A stretch of 64,000 nucleotides of DNA from 34-65-8 sp046294735 (GTDB lineage Bacteria > Pseudomonadota > Alphaproteobacteria > Sphingomonadales > Sphingomonadaceae). The position numbers and the translations under genes are program-made. The notes below the pieces were generated by a model, which had not been told where the DNA came from, did not search any database, and worked only from the letters and a program-made list of their open reading frames with translations. Location: contig JBKBKB010000004.1 of assembly GCA_046294735.1 (NCBI GenBank), forward strand, positions 124,001-188,000, written 5' to 3'. This document shows positions 34,816 through 43,050 of this stretch, one piece after another; positions within the stretch are counted from its first letter, which is position 1, and every line of letters starts with the position of its first letter.

Positions 34816-35894
34816 TGAGCGAGACGGCGATAGATTTCGACAAGGAAATGGTCGGCACAGTCGAGGTGTCGGAAAACGACCGGCTCGACCTTGCCGCCCT
34901 TACTGCCTGGTGCGAAGCCCATGTGACAGGCTTCGCAGGGCCAATTTCCTATTCAAAGTTCAAGGGCGGCCAATCGAATCCGACCTATCGGATCGATACC
35001 CCGGGCAGATCTTACGTGCTGCGGCGCCAGCCGTTCGGCAAGCTGCTGCCCAGCGCGCACGCCGTCGACCGCGAATATTCGGCGATGCACGCGCTCGGCC
35101 CGACCGGGTTCCCGGTGCCGAAAACTTACGGCCTGTGCGAGGACCCTGAGGTGCTCGGGTCCAAGTTCTTCATCATGGGTCTGGCTGATGGCCGGTCGCT
35201 GTGGAACGGCGCGCTGCCGCAAAGCAGCCCGCAGGAACGGCGCGAAATCTACCATGCCATGATCGACACCATGGCCGACCTCCATCTCAAGGACCCGGTT
35301 GCCATCGGCCTCGGCGAATTCGGCAAGCCGACCGATTACTGCGCCCGCCAGATCAGCCGCTGGACCAAGCAGTACAAGCTCAGTGAAACCGAACACATGC
35401 CGAAGATGGAACGGCTGATCGAATGGTTGCCGCAGACCGTTCCGCCGCAGCATGGTTCCAGCGTGGTCCACGGCGACTACCGGCTGGACAACATGATCTT
35501 CGAGACAGACGCTAACCGGGTGCTCGCTGTGCTTGACTGGGAACTGTCCACCCTGGGCGATCCGATTGCAGATTTCAGCTATCTGATGCTCAACTGGCAT
35601 AGCCCGGCCGATGGCCGTGCCGGATTGCAGGGCCTCGATCTCGATGCGCTGGGCATTCCCACGGTGGAACAGGCGGTGGAGCGTTACGTCACGCGCACCG
35701 GCTATCCGGTGCCGCCGATGGACTGGTATTTTGCCTACAACCTGTTCCGCCTGGCCGGCATCATCCAGGGCATCAAGAAGCGGGTGATAGACGGAACGGC
35801 ATCCTCTGCCCATGCCCGCTCCATGTCGGACAGGGTCGCCCCGCTGGTCGACCGTGCATACGACTTTGCACTTGCGGCGGGGATGGACGGATAG
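34815..35894 (+). CDS. APH-type phosphotransferase, ACAD10/11 kinase-domain homologue
   Basis: A 359-residue aminoglycoside-phosphotransferase-fold kinase. The catalytic loop is HGDYRLDN (219-226, Asp221) and the metal-binding Asp241 is in VLDWELSTLGDP. The N-terminal FKGGQSNPTYRI and YVLRRQPFG text is that of the ACAD11 N-terminal kinase. In context with the ACAD at 32376 it likely phosphorylates a hydroxyacyl-CoA so that the dehydrogenase can eliminate phosphate. An antibiotic-resistance role is unlikely. Confidence 0.9.
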   Translation: MSETAIDFDKEMVGTVEVSENDRLDLAALTAWCEAHVTGFAGPISYSKFKGGQSNPTYRIDTPGRSYVLRRQPFGKLLPSAHAVDREYSAMHALGPTGFPVPKTYGLCEDPEVLGSKFFIMGLADGRSLWNGALPQSSPQERREIYHAMIDTMADLHLKDPVAIGLGEFGKPTDYCARQISRWTKQYKLSETEHMPKMERLIEWLPQTVPPQHGSSVVHGDYRLDNMIFETDANRVLAVLDWELSTLGDPIADFSYLMLNWHSPADGRAGLQGLDLDALGIPTVEQAVERYVTRTGYPVPPMDWYFAYNLFRLAGIIQGIKKRVIDGTASSAHARSMSDRVAPLVDRAYDFALAAGMDG

Positions 35895-35942
35895 CGCAGC
35901 CCGCCCTAACAGCGCAGGCGAAACGCCAGCCGGGAGTGCCAC

Positions 35943-36767
35943 ATGACCGCCGATCTCCAGTCCGCCATTGAAGCCGCATGGGAACGGCGCACCGAAGTCA
36001 CCCCGGCCAGCACTGAAGTGCGCGAACCTGTCGAGGCTGCGCTTGAACTGCTCGATGCTGGGCGCGCGCGGGTGGCGGAACCTGACAGCGCCGGCGGATG
36101 GCGGGTCAACCAGTGGCTCAAGCAAGCTGTGCTCCTGAGCTTCCGCCTCAATGACAACGTGCTGGTCGATGGCGGCGCGGCGGGTGCCCCGGCGTTTGAC
36201 AAGGTGCCAAGCAAGTTTGCCGGGTGGGGCGAGAACCGCTTCCGCGACGCCGGTTTCCGCGTCGTGCCCGGCGCGGTGGCGCGGCGCGGCGCATTCATCG
36301 GCAAGGGCGTGGTGCTGATGCCGAGCTTCATCAACATCGGCGCCTATGTTGATGAGGGCACCATGGTCGATACCTGGGCCACCGTCGGCAGCTGCGCGCA
36401 GATTGGCAAGAACGTACATATCTCGGGCGGCGCAGGCATTGGCGGCGTGCTTGAGCCGCTTCAGGCCGGTCCGGTGATCATCGGCGACGGTGCGTTCATC
36501 GGCGCGCGAGCCGAAGTGGCCGAAGGGGTCGAAGTCGGCGAAGGCGCAGTGCTTTCCATGGGCGTCTACCTTGGCTCATCAACCAAGATCATCGACCGCG
36601 CAACCGGCGAAATCCACCGCGGCAAGGTGCCGCCTTATGCCGTGGTCGTGCCCGGCGCCCTGCCGGATCCCAAGGGTGGGCCCAGCCTCTATTGCGCGGT
36701 AATCGTCAAGACGGTCGACGCCCAGACGCGCTCAAAGACCGCCATCAACGAGCTGCTGCGGGACTGA
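35943..36767 (+). CDS. dapD: Tetrahydrodipicolinate N-succinyltransferase
   Basis: A 274-residue trimeric left-handed beta-helix enzyme of the lysine/diaminopimelate pathway. It transfers succinyl from succinyl-CoA to tetrahydrodipicolinate. It shows the hexapeptide-repeat core (ARRGAFIGKGVVLMPSFIN, VDTWATVGSCAQIG, IGGVLEPLQA) and YLGSSTKI. Normal length, with a GGGAG ribosome site. Located 48 bases after the kinase gene but functionally unrelated to the acyl-CoA genes. Confidence 0.97.
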   Translation: MTADLQSAIEAAWERRTEVTPASTEVREPVEAALELLDAGRARVAEPDSAGGWRVNQWLKQAVLLSFRLNDNVLVDGGAAGAPAFDKVPSKFAGWGENRFRDAGFRVVPGAVARRGAFIGKGVVLMPSFINIGAYVDEGTMVDTWATVGSCAQIGKNVHISGGAGIGGVLEPLQAGPVIIGDGAFIGARAEVAEGVEVGEGAVLSMGVYLGSSTKIIDRATGEIHRGKVPPYAVVVPGALPDPKGGPSLYCAVIVKTVDAQTRSKTAINELLRD

Positions 36768-36834
36768 TCTGCGGAACCTTCGCCGTCTGACCCCGTTCAA
36801 TTGCTGTACCCACGTATTGAACAGGACACCGACC

Positions 36835-36984
36835 ATGCACCGCGAAGGACAGGAAACGCATCTTGACGCAGAAGAAGCCCGGGCGGGAGAAACCACCGGC
36901 GTGATGCGCTACGTGCTCGGCATCAGTCTGGCACTGGCGGTCATCGCGCTCAGCATCGTGTGGATCATCCCCGCGCTCAGCTGA
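36835..36984 (+). CDS. 49-residue single-span membrane protein
   Basis: A short frame starting MHREGQETHLD, with an acidic/Glu-rich N-terminus and one hydrophobic span (about residues 25-47, YVLGISLALAVIALSIVWII). It lies 67 bases after dapD. Its last eight bases overlap the convergent M19 dipeptidase stop. I recall similar short proteins in sphingomonads but know no function. Confidence 0.6.
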   Translation: MHREGQETHLDAEEARAGETTGVMRYVLGISLALAVIALSIVWIIPALS

Positions 36985-38233
36985 CCGGCGATTCAATCGG
37001 TGGCATGGCGCGCTGGCTGGCGGCATAGGCTTCCGCCTGGCGCATCACGCGCAGGGCATTGCGGAGTGAGATCTTCTCCAGGTCTGACTGCGAATAGCCA
37101 CGCCGGGCCAGTTCGGCAAACAGGGCCGGGTATCCCGCCACGTCCTCCATCCCGACCGGCCCTGTCGGCATCCCGTCATAATCGCCGCCAATGCCGATAT
37201 GATCAATCCCGGCGACTTTACGGACATGATCGACATGGTCTGCCATGTCGGAAACGGTGGCGAGCGGCATCGGATTGCCCTGGTCCCACAGCTTCAGCCG
37301 CGCCTCGACCTCCTTAGGCTGCCCGGACCAGAGCGCCTCCAGCCGGGCCTTTTCCGCCTGCCGGTTGCCAAACCATTGCCGTGCCGGTTCGCTCAGAAAC
37401 CCCGGCAACCCGACTACCATCACCACGCCGCCGTTCTGCGGCAGGCGCGCCAGAACGCTGTCGGGCACATTGCGCGCATGGCCATTGATCGCCCGCGCAC
37501 CGGAATGACTGAAAATCACCGGTGCCCGGGCCACATCGAGCACGTCGTGCATGGTTTCCTCGCTGACATGGCTCAGGTCCACCAGCATGCCGATGCGGTT
37601 CATTTCACGGATCACATTGCGCCCGTGATCGGTCAGCCCGCCATGTTTGGGTACGTCCGTAGCACTATCGACCCACGACAGCGTTTTCGAGTGCGTCAGG
37701 GTCATGTAGCGCACGCCCAGGTCGTACATCTGCCGCAGCACACCCAGGCTGCCACCGATCGAATGGCCCCCCTCGATCCCCAGGAGCGAGGCGATCCGGC
37801 CGGCCTTGATGGACGCCTCGACGTCCCTTGCGGTCAACGCGAACTGGAGATCATCGGGATAGCGCGCGATCAGCCGACGGGTGACATCGATCTGTTCCAG
37901 CGTTGCCTGCACCGCTTCCGGTTCGGACAGACCGGCACTGACATAAACGGACCAGAACTGGGCCCCGACCTTGCCCTTCCGCAGCCGGGTAAGGTCTGTG
38001 TGCATGGTGCGGCCTTCGGGATGTTCTGCACCAGTGTCGGTCGTGTCGACGAAATCAAAATCGCCGATGACGTTGCCAAACCGTCCGCGTAGCTGGATCG
38101 GCACGTCGTTGTGTCCATCAAACACCGGCGCAGCCCTCAGCGCGGCCTCCGCCACCTGCTCGGGCGTACGGGCAGAGGCAGGCGGAGCGACCAGCGCGAA
38201 CGAGGCAATGGCGGCAAGGGCAAGCGATTTCAT
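36977..38233 (-). CDS. Membrane dipeptidase, M19 (renal dipeptidase) family
   Basis: A 418-residue zinc dipeptidase with a signal peptide (MKSLALAAIASFALVAPPASA). Metal ligands: His41 and Asp43 (FDGHNDVP), Glu in GIEGGHS, and the later VDLSHVSEE and FSHSGAR histidines. It cleaves dipeptides in the periplasm, probably including D-residues or those from peptide uptake. Start at 38233 chosen because the signal peptide begins there and GGAG lies upstream; the frame continues to 38353. Convergent with dapD and the small membrane protein. Confidence 0.94.
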   Translation of the reverse strand: MKSLALAAIASFALVAPPASARTPEQVAEAALRAAPVFDGHNDVPIQLRGRFGNVIGDFDFVDTTDTGAEHPEGRTMHTDLTRLRKGKVGAQFWSVYVSAGLSEPEAVQATLEQIDVTRRLIARYPDDLQFALTARDVEASIKAGRIASLLGIEGGHSIGGSLGVLRQMYDLGVRYMTLTHSKTLSWVDSATDVPKHGGLTDHGRNVIREMNRIGMLVDLSHVSEETMHDVLDVARAPVIFSHSGARAINGHARNVPDSVLARLPQNGGVVMVVGLPGFLSEPARQWFGNRQAEKARLEALWSGQPKEVEARLKLWDQGNPMPLATVSDMADHVDHVRKVAGIDHIGIGGDYDGMPTGPVGMEDVAGYPALFAELARRGYSQSDLEKISLRNALRVMRQAEAYAASQRAMPPIESPVS

Positions 38234-38303
38234 GGCGCAGAACTCCGCAAGGTAGACTAGGTTGCGGACCGTTCTAACGCATCGCGGGGGGGAGGAAAGG
38301 GCC

Positions 38304-38738
38304 ATGGCAGGCCGCAGGCAGCAATGGATGTCTACAGTGCTGCGCCCAAGCATACGCTGGGTGCTGGCGCTGTTCTACGCCTTTGCCGGCATAATGCACC
38401 TTGCGCGGCCAGAGCCGTTCCTGACCATCATGCCAGGCGGAGTGCCATGGCCGGAAGCGGTCGTGTTCTGGACCGGTATTGCGGAACTGCTCGGCGCTGT
38501 GGGTCTGGTTCAGCCCTGGTCAGCCAGACTGCGACGCTGGGCCGGAATCGGCCTTGCCCTTTATGCCCTGTGCGTCTGGCCCGCCAACATCCACCACTTC
38601 ACACTCGATATGGCGAAGGACGGCGGCGGCCTGGGGCTTGGCTATCATGTGCCGCGGATGATCGCACAGCCTGTGCTCATATGGCTGGCGTTGTGGGTCG
38701 GCGGAGCAACCAACTGGCCACTCCGCCGCGCCCCTTGA
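38304..38738 (+). CDS. DoxX-like integral membrane protein
   Basis: A 144-residue protein with about four membrane spans. It shows the DoxX-type text (RWVLALFYAFAGIMHLARPEPF, ELLGAVGLVQPWSARLRRWAGIGL). The family is loosely tied to oxidoreductase complexes and envelope stress; no activity is assigned here. Start MAGRRQQW has GGAGGAAAGG upstream. Convergent with the SWIB gene, only three bases apart. Confidence 0.85.
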   Translation: MAGRRQQWMSTVLRPSIRWVLALFYAFAGIMHLARPEPFLTIMPGGVPWPEAVVFWTGIAELLGAVGLVQPWSARLRRWAGIGLALYALCVWPANIHHFTLDMAKDGGGLGLGYHVPRMIAQPVLIWLALWVGGATNWPLRRAP

Positions 38739-38741
38739 AAA

Positions 38742-38990
38742 TCAGCTGAGGTGCTTGGAAACCGCAGCAGTCATCTTGAACATCGAGATCTGGTCCTTGC
38801 CGATCACCGCACCGAGCTTGGCATCGGGATTGATCTGACGCTTGTCCTTGGTGTCCTGCAGGCCATTGGCCTTGATGTATTCCCACACCTTAGAGGTGAC
38901 CTGAGCGCGGGTCATCGGGCCCTTGCCGACGACCGCCTCGAGGTCGCCTGTGAGCGTTACCGGCTTCTGCAGTGCGTTATTTCCAGCCAT
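38742..38990 (-). CDS. SWIB/MDM2 domain protein
   Basis: An 82-residue protein that is essentially one SWIB domain (PMTRAQVTSKVWEYIKANGL, KRQINPDAKL, MFKMTAAVSKHL). SWIB occurs in eukaryotic chromatin remodellers; stand-alone bacterial copies (e.g. chlamydiae, sphingomonads) have no settled function. Ribosome site AAAGGAAC. It starts 23 bases after the PEBP gene, so the two are probably one transcript. Confidence 0.92.
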   Translation of the reverse strand: MAGNNALQKPVTLTGDLEAVVGKGPMTRAQVTSKVWEYIKANGLQDTKDKRQINPDAKLGAVIGKDQISMFKMTAAVSKHLS

Positions 38991-39013
38991 TTCTGGTTCC
39001 TTTCCTGGTTAGG

Positions 39014-39613
39014 CTATTCAACGTCATCGTCATTATCCCAGTCCTCGTCCCCTTCCTCACGGGCATATGTTGCCGTGAGCAGGGCCGCTGCGAGCACATG
39101 ACCCTGCATGGCCGAGACGAGATCCTCGCGACTTGCCCCCGGCATCAAGGTGAGCGGCAAGTCCAGTGCGAAGAGCTGGAATACGTATGTATGGGGCGGG
39201 TCATCGTGCGGTGGTTCGGGCAGGAGCCACTCCGAATTGCGCTTGGCGTTTTTGCCGACGCGCGGCGGAACCTCGCCTTCGAGCAGCTTGCCGCGCTGGC
39301 CCGCCAGGCCCCAGACCAACCAATGGCAGATTGCCCTGCCATCACGCCCGTCCGGGTCTTCGACGATCAGGGCCAGTTCCTGCGTGCCCGCCGGGGGGGA
39401 CGACCATTCTAGCGGCGGAGCAACCGCGTCTTCCTCGTCGGCGGTGAAACTCGGGTCCAGTGGCTCGCCATTGGCAAAGGCCGGGCTGGTCAGTGAAAAC
39501 CCGCTTTTAGCAATCGTGCCTGCTGCAGCCAGCTGCCCGGCGGCAAGGGCGCCGTGACCGGAGGCAAGGCCCGGCAGCGCAGCAACAAGCCACTCAGGAG
39601 CAGAATCAGCCAA
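39014..39613 (-). CDS. YbhB/YbcL family protein (PEBP/Raf-kinase-inhibitor-like)
   Basis: A 199-residue PEBP-fold protein. The PEBP core is ALIVEDPDG, ICHWLVWGL, PPRVGKNAKRN and HTYVFQLFALD. The N-terminal extension (about 35 residues) and acidic C-terminal tail (EEGDEDWDNDDDVE) are unusual. It begins with TTG (39613), preceded by GAGAGGA; no in-frame ATG nearby fits as well. The function of bacterial PEBPs is mostly unknown (ligand binding, possible esterase regulation). It leads the two-gene unit with SWIB. Confidence 0.85.
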   Translation of the reverse strand: MADSAPEWLVAALPGLASGHGALAAGQLAAAGTIAKSGFSLTSPAFANGEPLDPSFTADEEDAVAPPLEWSSPPAGTQELALIVEDPDGRDGRAICHWLVWGLAGQRGKLLEGEVPPRVGKNAKRNSEWLLPEPPHDDPPHTYVFQLFALDLPLTLMPGASREDLVSAMQGHVLAAALLTATYAREEGDEDWDNDDDVE

Positions 39614-39867
39614 AGGTATCCTCTCACCAAAAACAGGACGAGAACCTAGGGGCTTGGCTCGCCACCTGCGAGGGGGACACCGCAGTCAGGCACAGGTTTT
39701 CCACCGCTGCGAAACAAAATTGCGTCCTTGAAGGCGGTATTTTCGCTGAGGGTGGAAGAAATTTGCCCTCGCCCGCCTTGTCGAAGCCGGTCAAAGGCGG
39801 CATCGTGCGCACAGCAGAGCCGTGACCTGCGGGAAAGCGGCCGGGTCGTAACAGCTAACGGAGCACC

Positions 39868-41334
39868 ATGCCCATGGGTGTCGCACGCCATTCCATTGCC
39901 GTTGCCATGTCACTTGTCCTGGTCGCCTGTGGCGGCGGGGGCGGCAGCGCACCACCGCCATCCGGTGGGGGCGGCGGCGGCGGCACAACCCCGCCGCCCA
40001 CGGCCACCTGCTCGCTTTCCGCACGGCAGGATTTCGCCAAGGCGGTGATCGACGAATGGTATCTGTTCCCGGAACTGGTTGCGCCCAACGTCAACAAGGC
40101 CAACTTCAACAACATCGATGACTATATCGATGCGTTGGTCGCCCCTGCCCGGGCGCAGTCGCGGGATCGGTTCTTCACTTTCATGACCTCGATTGCCGAA
40201 GAAAACGCGCTGATCAATTCGGGTGCCAGTGCCGGGTTCGGGATCCGGCTGGCTTACGACACGTCTGCCAACCGTGTATTCGTGCTGGAAGCATTCGAAA
40301 CCGGCCCCGCATTCCCTCAAGGGTTCGACCGCGGCACCGAACTGCTTGCGGTCGGCCCCAATGCCAGCAGCCTGACCACAATTTCCAGCCTAATGGCAGC
40401 AGGTGGGCCAAATGCCGTCATCGACGCACTTGGCCCCTCGACGGCCGGCCTCCAGCGGGTGTTCCGGATTCGCAATGTCGCCGGCGCGGAAACCCAGGTG
40501 ACCGTGACCAAGGCCGATTTCTCGCTCGACCCGATGTCGGATCGCTATGGATCGCGGATCATCGACGATAACGGCAAGAAGGTCGGCTATATCAATCTGC
40601 GGACCTTCGTGGTCAGTTCCGCCGAGCAGGACCTGCGGACAGCCTTCAATGAATTCCGCCAGCAAGGCGTGACCGAGCTGATTATCGACTACCGCTACAA
40701 CGGCGGCGGACTGGTGCGGATTGCCGAACTGATGGGTGACCTGATGGCGGCCGACCGCGTTGGCCAGGTGTTCAGCCGCACCACGCTGCGCGCCAGCAAG
40801 GCGAGCCAGAACGAAACCGACCTGATCGGCGCGCAGGGGCAGGCCATTGCCGCGACCAAGATCGCCTTCATTGGCACCCGCAGCAGTGCCTCGGCCAGCG
40901 AACTGGTTGCCAATGCTTTCATTCCCTATCTCGGCAACAACACTGCGCTGGTAGGCACCAACACCTTCGGCAAGCCGGTGGGTCAGTTCGCGTTCGACCG
41001 GGCCGAATGCGATGACCGGTTTCGGGTCGTCGCCTTCCGGACCGAGAATGCCAGCGGCCAGGGGGACTATTACACCGGCCTGGCGAGTGTTTTCCCCAAC
41101 ACCTGCCGCGCAGCGGATGACATCTTCACACCGCTGGGTGACCCGCGCGAGGCCTCGATCGCACAAGCGCTGGCATTCCTGCGCAGCGGCGCTGCGGCCT
41201 GCAACCCGATTACGGCCAATGGCGAAAACGCAGTAGCCTCGGCCGAGCGCCAGCGCGGCGTCAGTGGCGGGCACGAGCCGCTCATGCCGCATCGCCCGAC
41301 CCCGGCCCAGCGCGAAGTGCCCGGCTTCTTCTGA
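39868..41334 (+). CDS. S41 family peptidase, lipoprotein (C-terminal processing protease type)
   Basis: A 488-residue protein with a lipoprotein signal (lipobox LVLVAC), then a Gly/Pro-rich linker. The S41 core has Lys369 in TFGKPVG and a nucleophile in SSASASE, by motif Ser342. A PDZ-like segment precedes it (GFGIRLAYDTSANRVFV). It has more loop between Ser and Lys (27 residues) than Prc/CtpA (25). Likely outer-membrane or periplasmic protein cleavage. Upstream 254 bases hold no gene. A C-terminal tail (about 40 residues, GENAVASAERQRGV) adds to the core. Confidence 0.9.
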   Translation: MPMGVARHSIAVAMSLVLVACGGGGGSAPPPSGGGGGGGTTPPPTATCSLSARQDFAKAVIDEWYLFPELVAPNVNKANFNNIDDYIDALVAPARAQSRDRFFTFMTSIAEENALINSGASAGFGIRLAYDTSANRVFVLEAFETGPAFPQGFDRGTELLAVGPNASSLTTISSLMAAGGPNAVIDALGPSTAGLQRVFRIRNVAGAETQVTVTKADFSLDPMSDRYGSRIIDDNGKKVGYINLRTFVVSSAEQDLRTAFNEFRQQGVTELIIDYRYNGGGLVRIAELMGDLMAADRVGQVFSRTTLRASKASQNETDLIGAQGQAIAATKIAFIGTRSSASASELVANAFIPYLGNNTALVGTNTFGKPVGQFAFDRAECDDRFRVVAFRTENASGQGDYYTGLASVFPNTCRAADDIFTPLGDPREASIAQALAFLRSGAAACNPITANGENAVASAERQRGVSGGHEPLMPHRPTPAQREVPGFF

Positions 41335-41340
41335 GGGCGC

Positions 41341-41727
41341 TTATCTGCTGGCGAAGGCCAGCAGCACGGTCCAGGCCCAGGCTAGGGCGAGTGCGGCAAT
41401 GGTCGCCCACCGCCAGCCTTGTCCGGCCTGGGCCATACCGCGTGCCCAGGTCCAGCGGCCGATCAGCCAACTCGACAAGGCTGCGGCGCCGGCAGTCAGG
41501 ATCGCTGGTTGCGAAGCGAGCGCGATGTAAAGCGCGACCAGCACGAAAACTTGCACAAACCACGCCGCCGCGAACCAGACAATCGGAACCGGGCGATAGC
41601 TCGCTTCGGGCAGCCACGTCCCGGCGGCATCGGTGGTGATGCCGAACGCCGCGCGGGCGCGATGCTCGTCAATGGCGTCGGCCAGAGTCGGCGGCTCGGT
41701 CTGGTGCGGGTCGTCCCGGTCATTCAT
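41341..41727 (-). CDS. Small membrane protein, hypothetical
   Basis: A 128-residue protein. The N-terminal 45 residues are hydrophilic; about three hydrophobic spans follow (PIVWFAAAWFVQVFVLVALYIAL, ILTAGAAALSSWLIG, WATIAALALAWAWTVLLAF). Convergent with the S41 peptidase, six bases apart, and divergent from the Mpo1-like gene. No family recognised. Confidence 0.65.
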   Translation of the reverse strand: MNDRDDPHQTEPPTLADAIDEHRARAAFGITTDAAGTWLPEASYRPVPIVWFAAAWFVQVFVLVALYIALASQPAILTAGAAALSSWLIGRWTWARGMAQAGQGWRWATIAALALAWAWTVLLAFASR

Positions 41728-41807
41728 GCGCGCGGGCTATCACGTTGCAGCCTGGACCATCAACCGGCAACTTGACGGACAAGCGGCTGGTGGGTCATCA
41801 TGTGCCC

Positions 41808-42140
41808 ATGCCCCGCGCCTACACCACCTTTGCCGAATTCTGGCCATTCTACCTGCGCGAGCACTCGCGGCCCGCGACGCGGGCGCTGCACTATTTCGGC
41901 ACGACGCTGGTCGTCGCGGTGGCGCTCTATGCCATCGCGACAGCCAGCTGGATTTGGCTGGCCGCGCTGCCACTTGCGGGATATTTCTTTGCGTGGATCG
42001 CGCATTTCGGGGTCGAGAAGAATCGCCCGGCGACTTTCACTTATCCGCTATGGTCGCTGGCGGCGGATTTCCGCATGTGGTGGCTGTGGCTGACCGGCCG
42101 GATCGGCCCCGAACTGGAGCAAGCCGGCGTAGCGCCGTAG
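41808..42140 (+). CDS. Mpo1-like / DUF962 membrane protein
   Basis: A 110-residue protein with the family signature FWPFYLREHSRP..R.LHYFGT (residues 10-31) and two to three spans. Yeast Mpo1 is a 2-hydroxy fatty acid dioxygenase; the conserved His residues are present here (EHS, LHYFGT, AHFG). The bacterial role may be similar fatty-acid shortening, but this is not shown. Start at 41808 by homology to the family N-terminus. The last 100 bases run antisense to the GFA gene's 3' end. Confidence 0.85.
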   Translation: MPRAYTTFAEFWPFYLREHSRPATRALHYFGTTLVVAVALYAIATASWIWLAALPLAGYFFAWIAHFGVEKNRPATFTYPLWSLAADFRMWWLWLTGRIGPELEQAGVAP

Positions 42141-42541
42141 GCGGGGTTTTCTGCCATCGCGGGAATATCCTCGCATTCAGGCATCCACGCCATGCGGCTC
42201 TTGGTCCAGAACTGGATCCGCGGCTTGAGCCAGGTGGTGTCATCCAGCGTTCCCGCCTTGACGAACCACAGCTGCGGCGCGCTTTCGGCGTCGGTGAACA
42301 GCGACGAGCCGCACCTGGGGCAAAACTTGCGCCAGACCTTGCGGCCGCTTTCGCCACTGTCCTCGTAAGTGGTGGTCTCGCCGGTGATCGTGATGCCATC
42401 GCGCGGCAAGCCGATGATGACCGACAGGACGCTGCCCGCCTGGCGCTGGCAGTTCTTGCAGTGGCAGATGGCCTGCATCACAGGTTCGGCGGTAAATTCG
42501 TAGCGCACCGCCCCGCACAGGCAGCCACCGGTCTGACTCAT
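42041..42541 (-). CDS. GFA family (glutathione-dependent formaldehyde-activating-like) protein
   Basis: A 166-residue zinc protein of the Gfa/CENP-V fold. Zn-binding Cys: CLC (7,9), CHCKNC (26,28,31) and CPRCG (about 74,77). Family members usually run to about 135 residues; here about 30 residues of low-complexity Ser/His-rich tail extend into the 3' end of the convergent Mpo1-like gene. The natural stop may have been lost to a frameshift or the overlap is real. Start MSQTGGCLCG at 42541. The actual substrate is uncertain. Confidence 0.85.
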   Translation of the reverse strand: MSQTGGCLCGAVRYEFTAEPVMQAICHCKNCQRQAGSVLSVIIGLPRDGITITGETTTYEDSGESGRKVWRKFCPRCGSSLFTDAESAPQLWFVKAGTLDDTTWLKPRIQFWTKSRMAWMPECEDIPAMAENPAYGATPACSSSGPIRPVSHSHHMRKSAASDHSG

Positions 42542-42615
42542 GGCCCATCTCCTCCCGATATCCCGCGCCACCATAACTGCCGCGGCATCAGGCACAAACT
42601 AGCGCAAACGGCTGG

Positions 42616-43044
42616 TCACGGGTTTTCAGGTCCGGTGAATGGGCGGCTGGTTGTCCAGGCGCAGCCGGACCGCTTGTCCTCGCCAATTTCCAGCGTGACC
42701 GTGAAAGGGTATTCCCTGTCGCTCATCCCATCGGAACAGGTCCCCGCCGTCACCACCATGTCGAACGTCTGGTCTTCCAGCTTGCCGGACAGGCCGAGGC
42801 CGCTGTTGCCGGCAAAGCGGGTCACGACAATCGTGGCACCATCCGGATTTTCCGGCGTGGTATAGGTCAGCTGGTCGCCCGTTGCGCTGCCGCCCCAGAA
42901 CGGCTCGGTACCGGTAAACCGGATGGTTTCGCTGTCAGCGATTTCAGCAAAAGCCTCAGTCGTACGCTCGCTTTCTGCGGGCGACTGACAGGCGGTGGTG
43001 ACCATTGCCAGCGAGGCAATGGTCAGGAAGGTGTGTTTGATCAT
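42616..43044 (-). CDS. Putative lipoprotein, COG3650-like
   Basis: A 142-residue protein with a lipoprotein signal (lipobox VTTAC). The mature part contains FTGTEPFWGGSATG...YTTPENPDG, typical of the COG3650/YbaY-related envelope lipoproteins with a beta-sandwich, and ends with GCAW. No enzymatic role is known. It follows the DUF3429 gene after six bases, so it is part of an esterase-DUF3429-lipoprotein transcript. Confidence 0.8.
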   Translation of the reverse strand: MIKHTFLTIASLAMVTTACQSPAESERTTEAFAEIADSETIRFTGTEPFWGGSATGDQLTYTTPENPDGATIVVTRFAGNSGLGLSGKLEDQTFDMVVTAGTCSDGMSDREYPFTVTLEIGEDKRSGCAWTTSRPFTGPENP

Positions 43045-43050
43045 GCCCCC

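Noticed and set aside
36745..37026. Minus-strand 93-residue frame across the dapD end
   Set aside because: Antisense to dapD and the small membrane protein, with no ribosome site or motif.
39868..40060. Gly-rich run near the start of the S41 peptidase as a possible repeat element
   Set aside because: It is a normal flexible linker after the lipobox, in frame and without repeated DNA units elsewhere.
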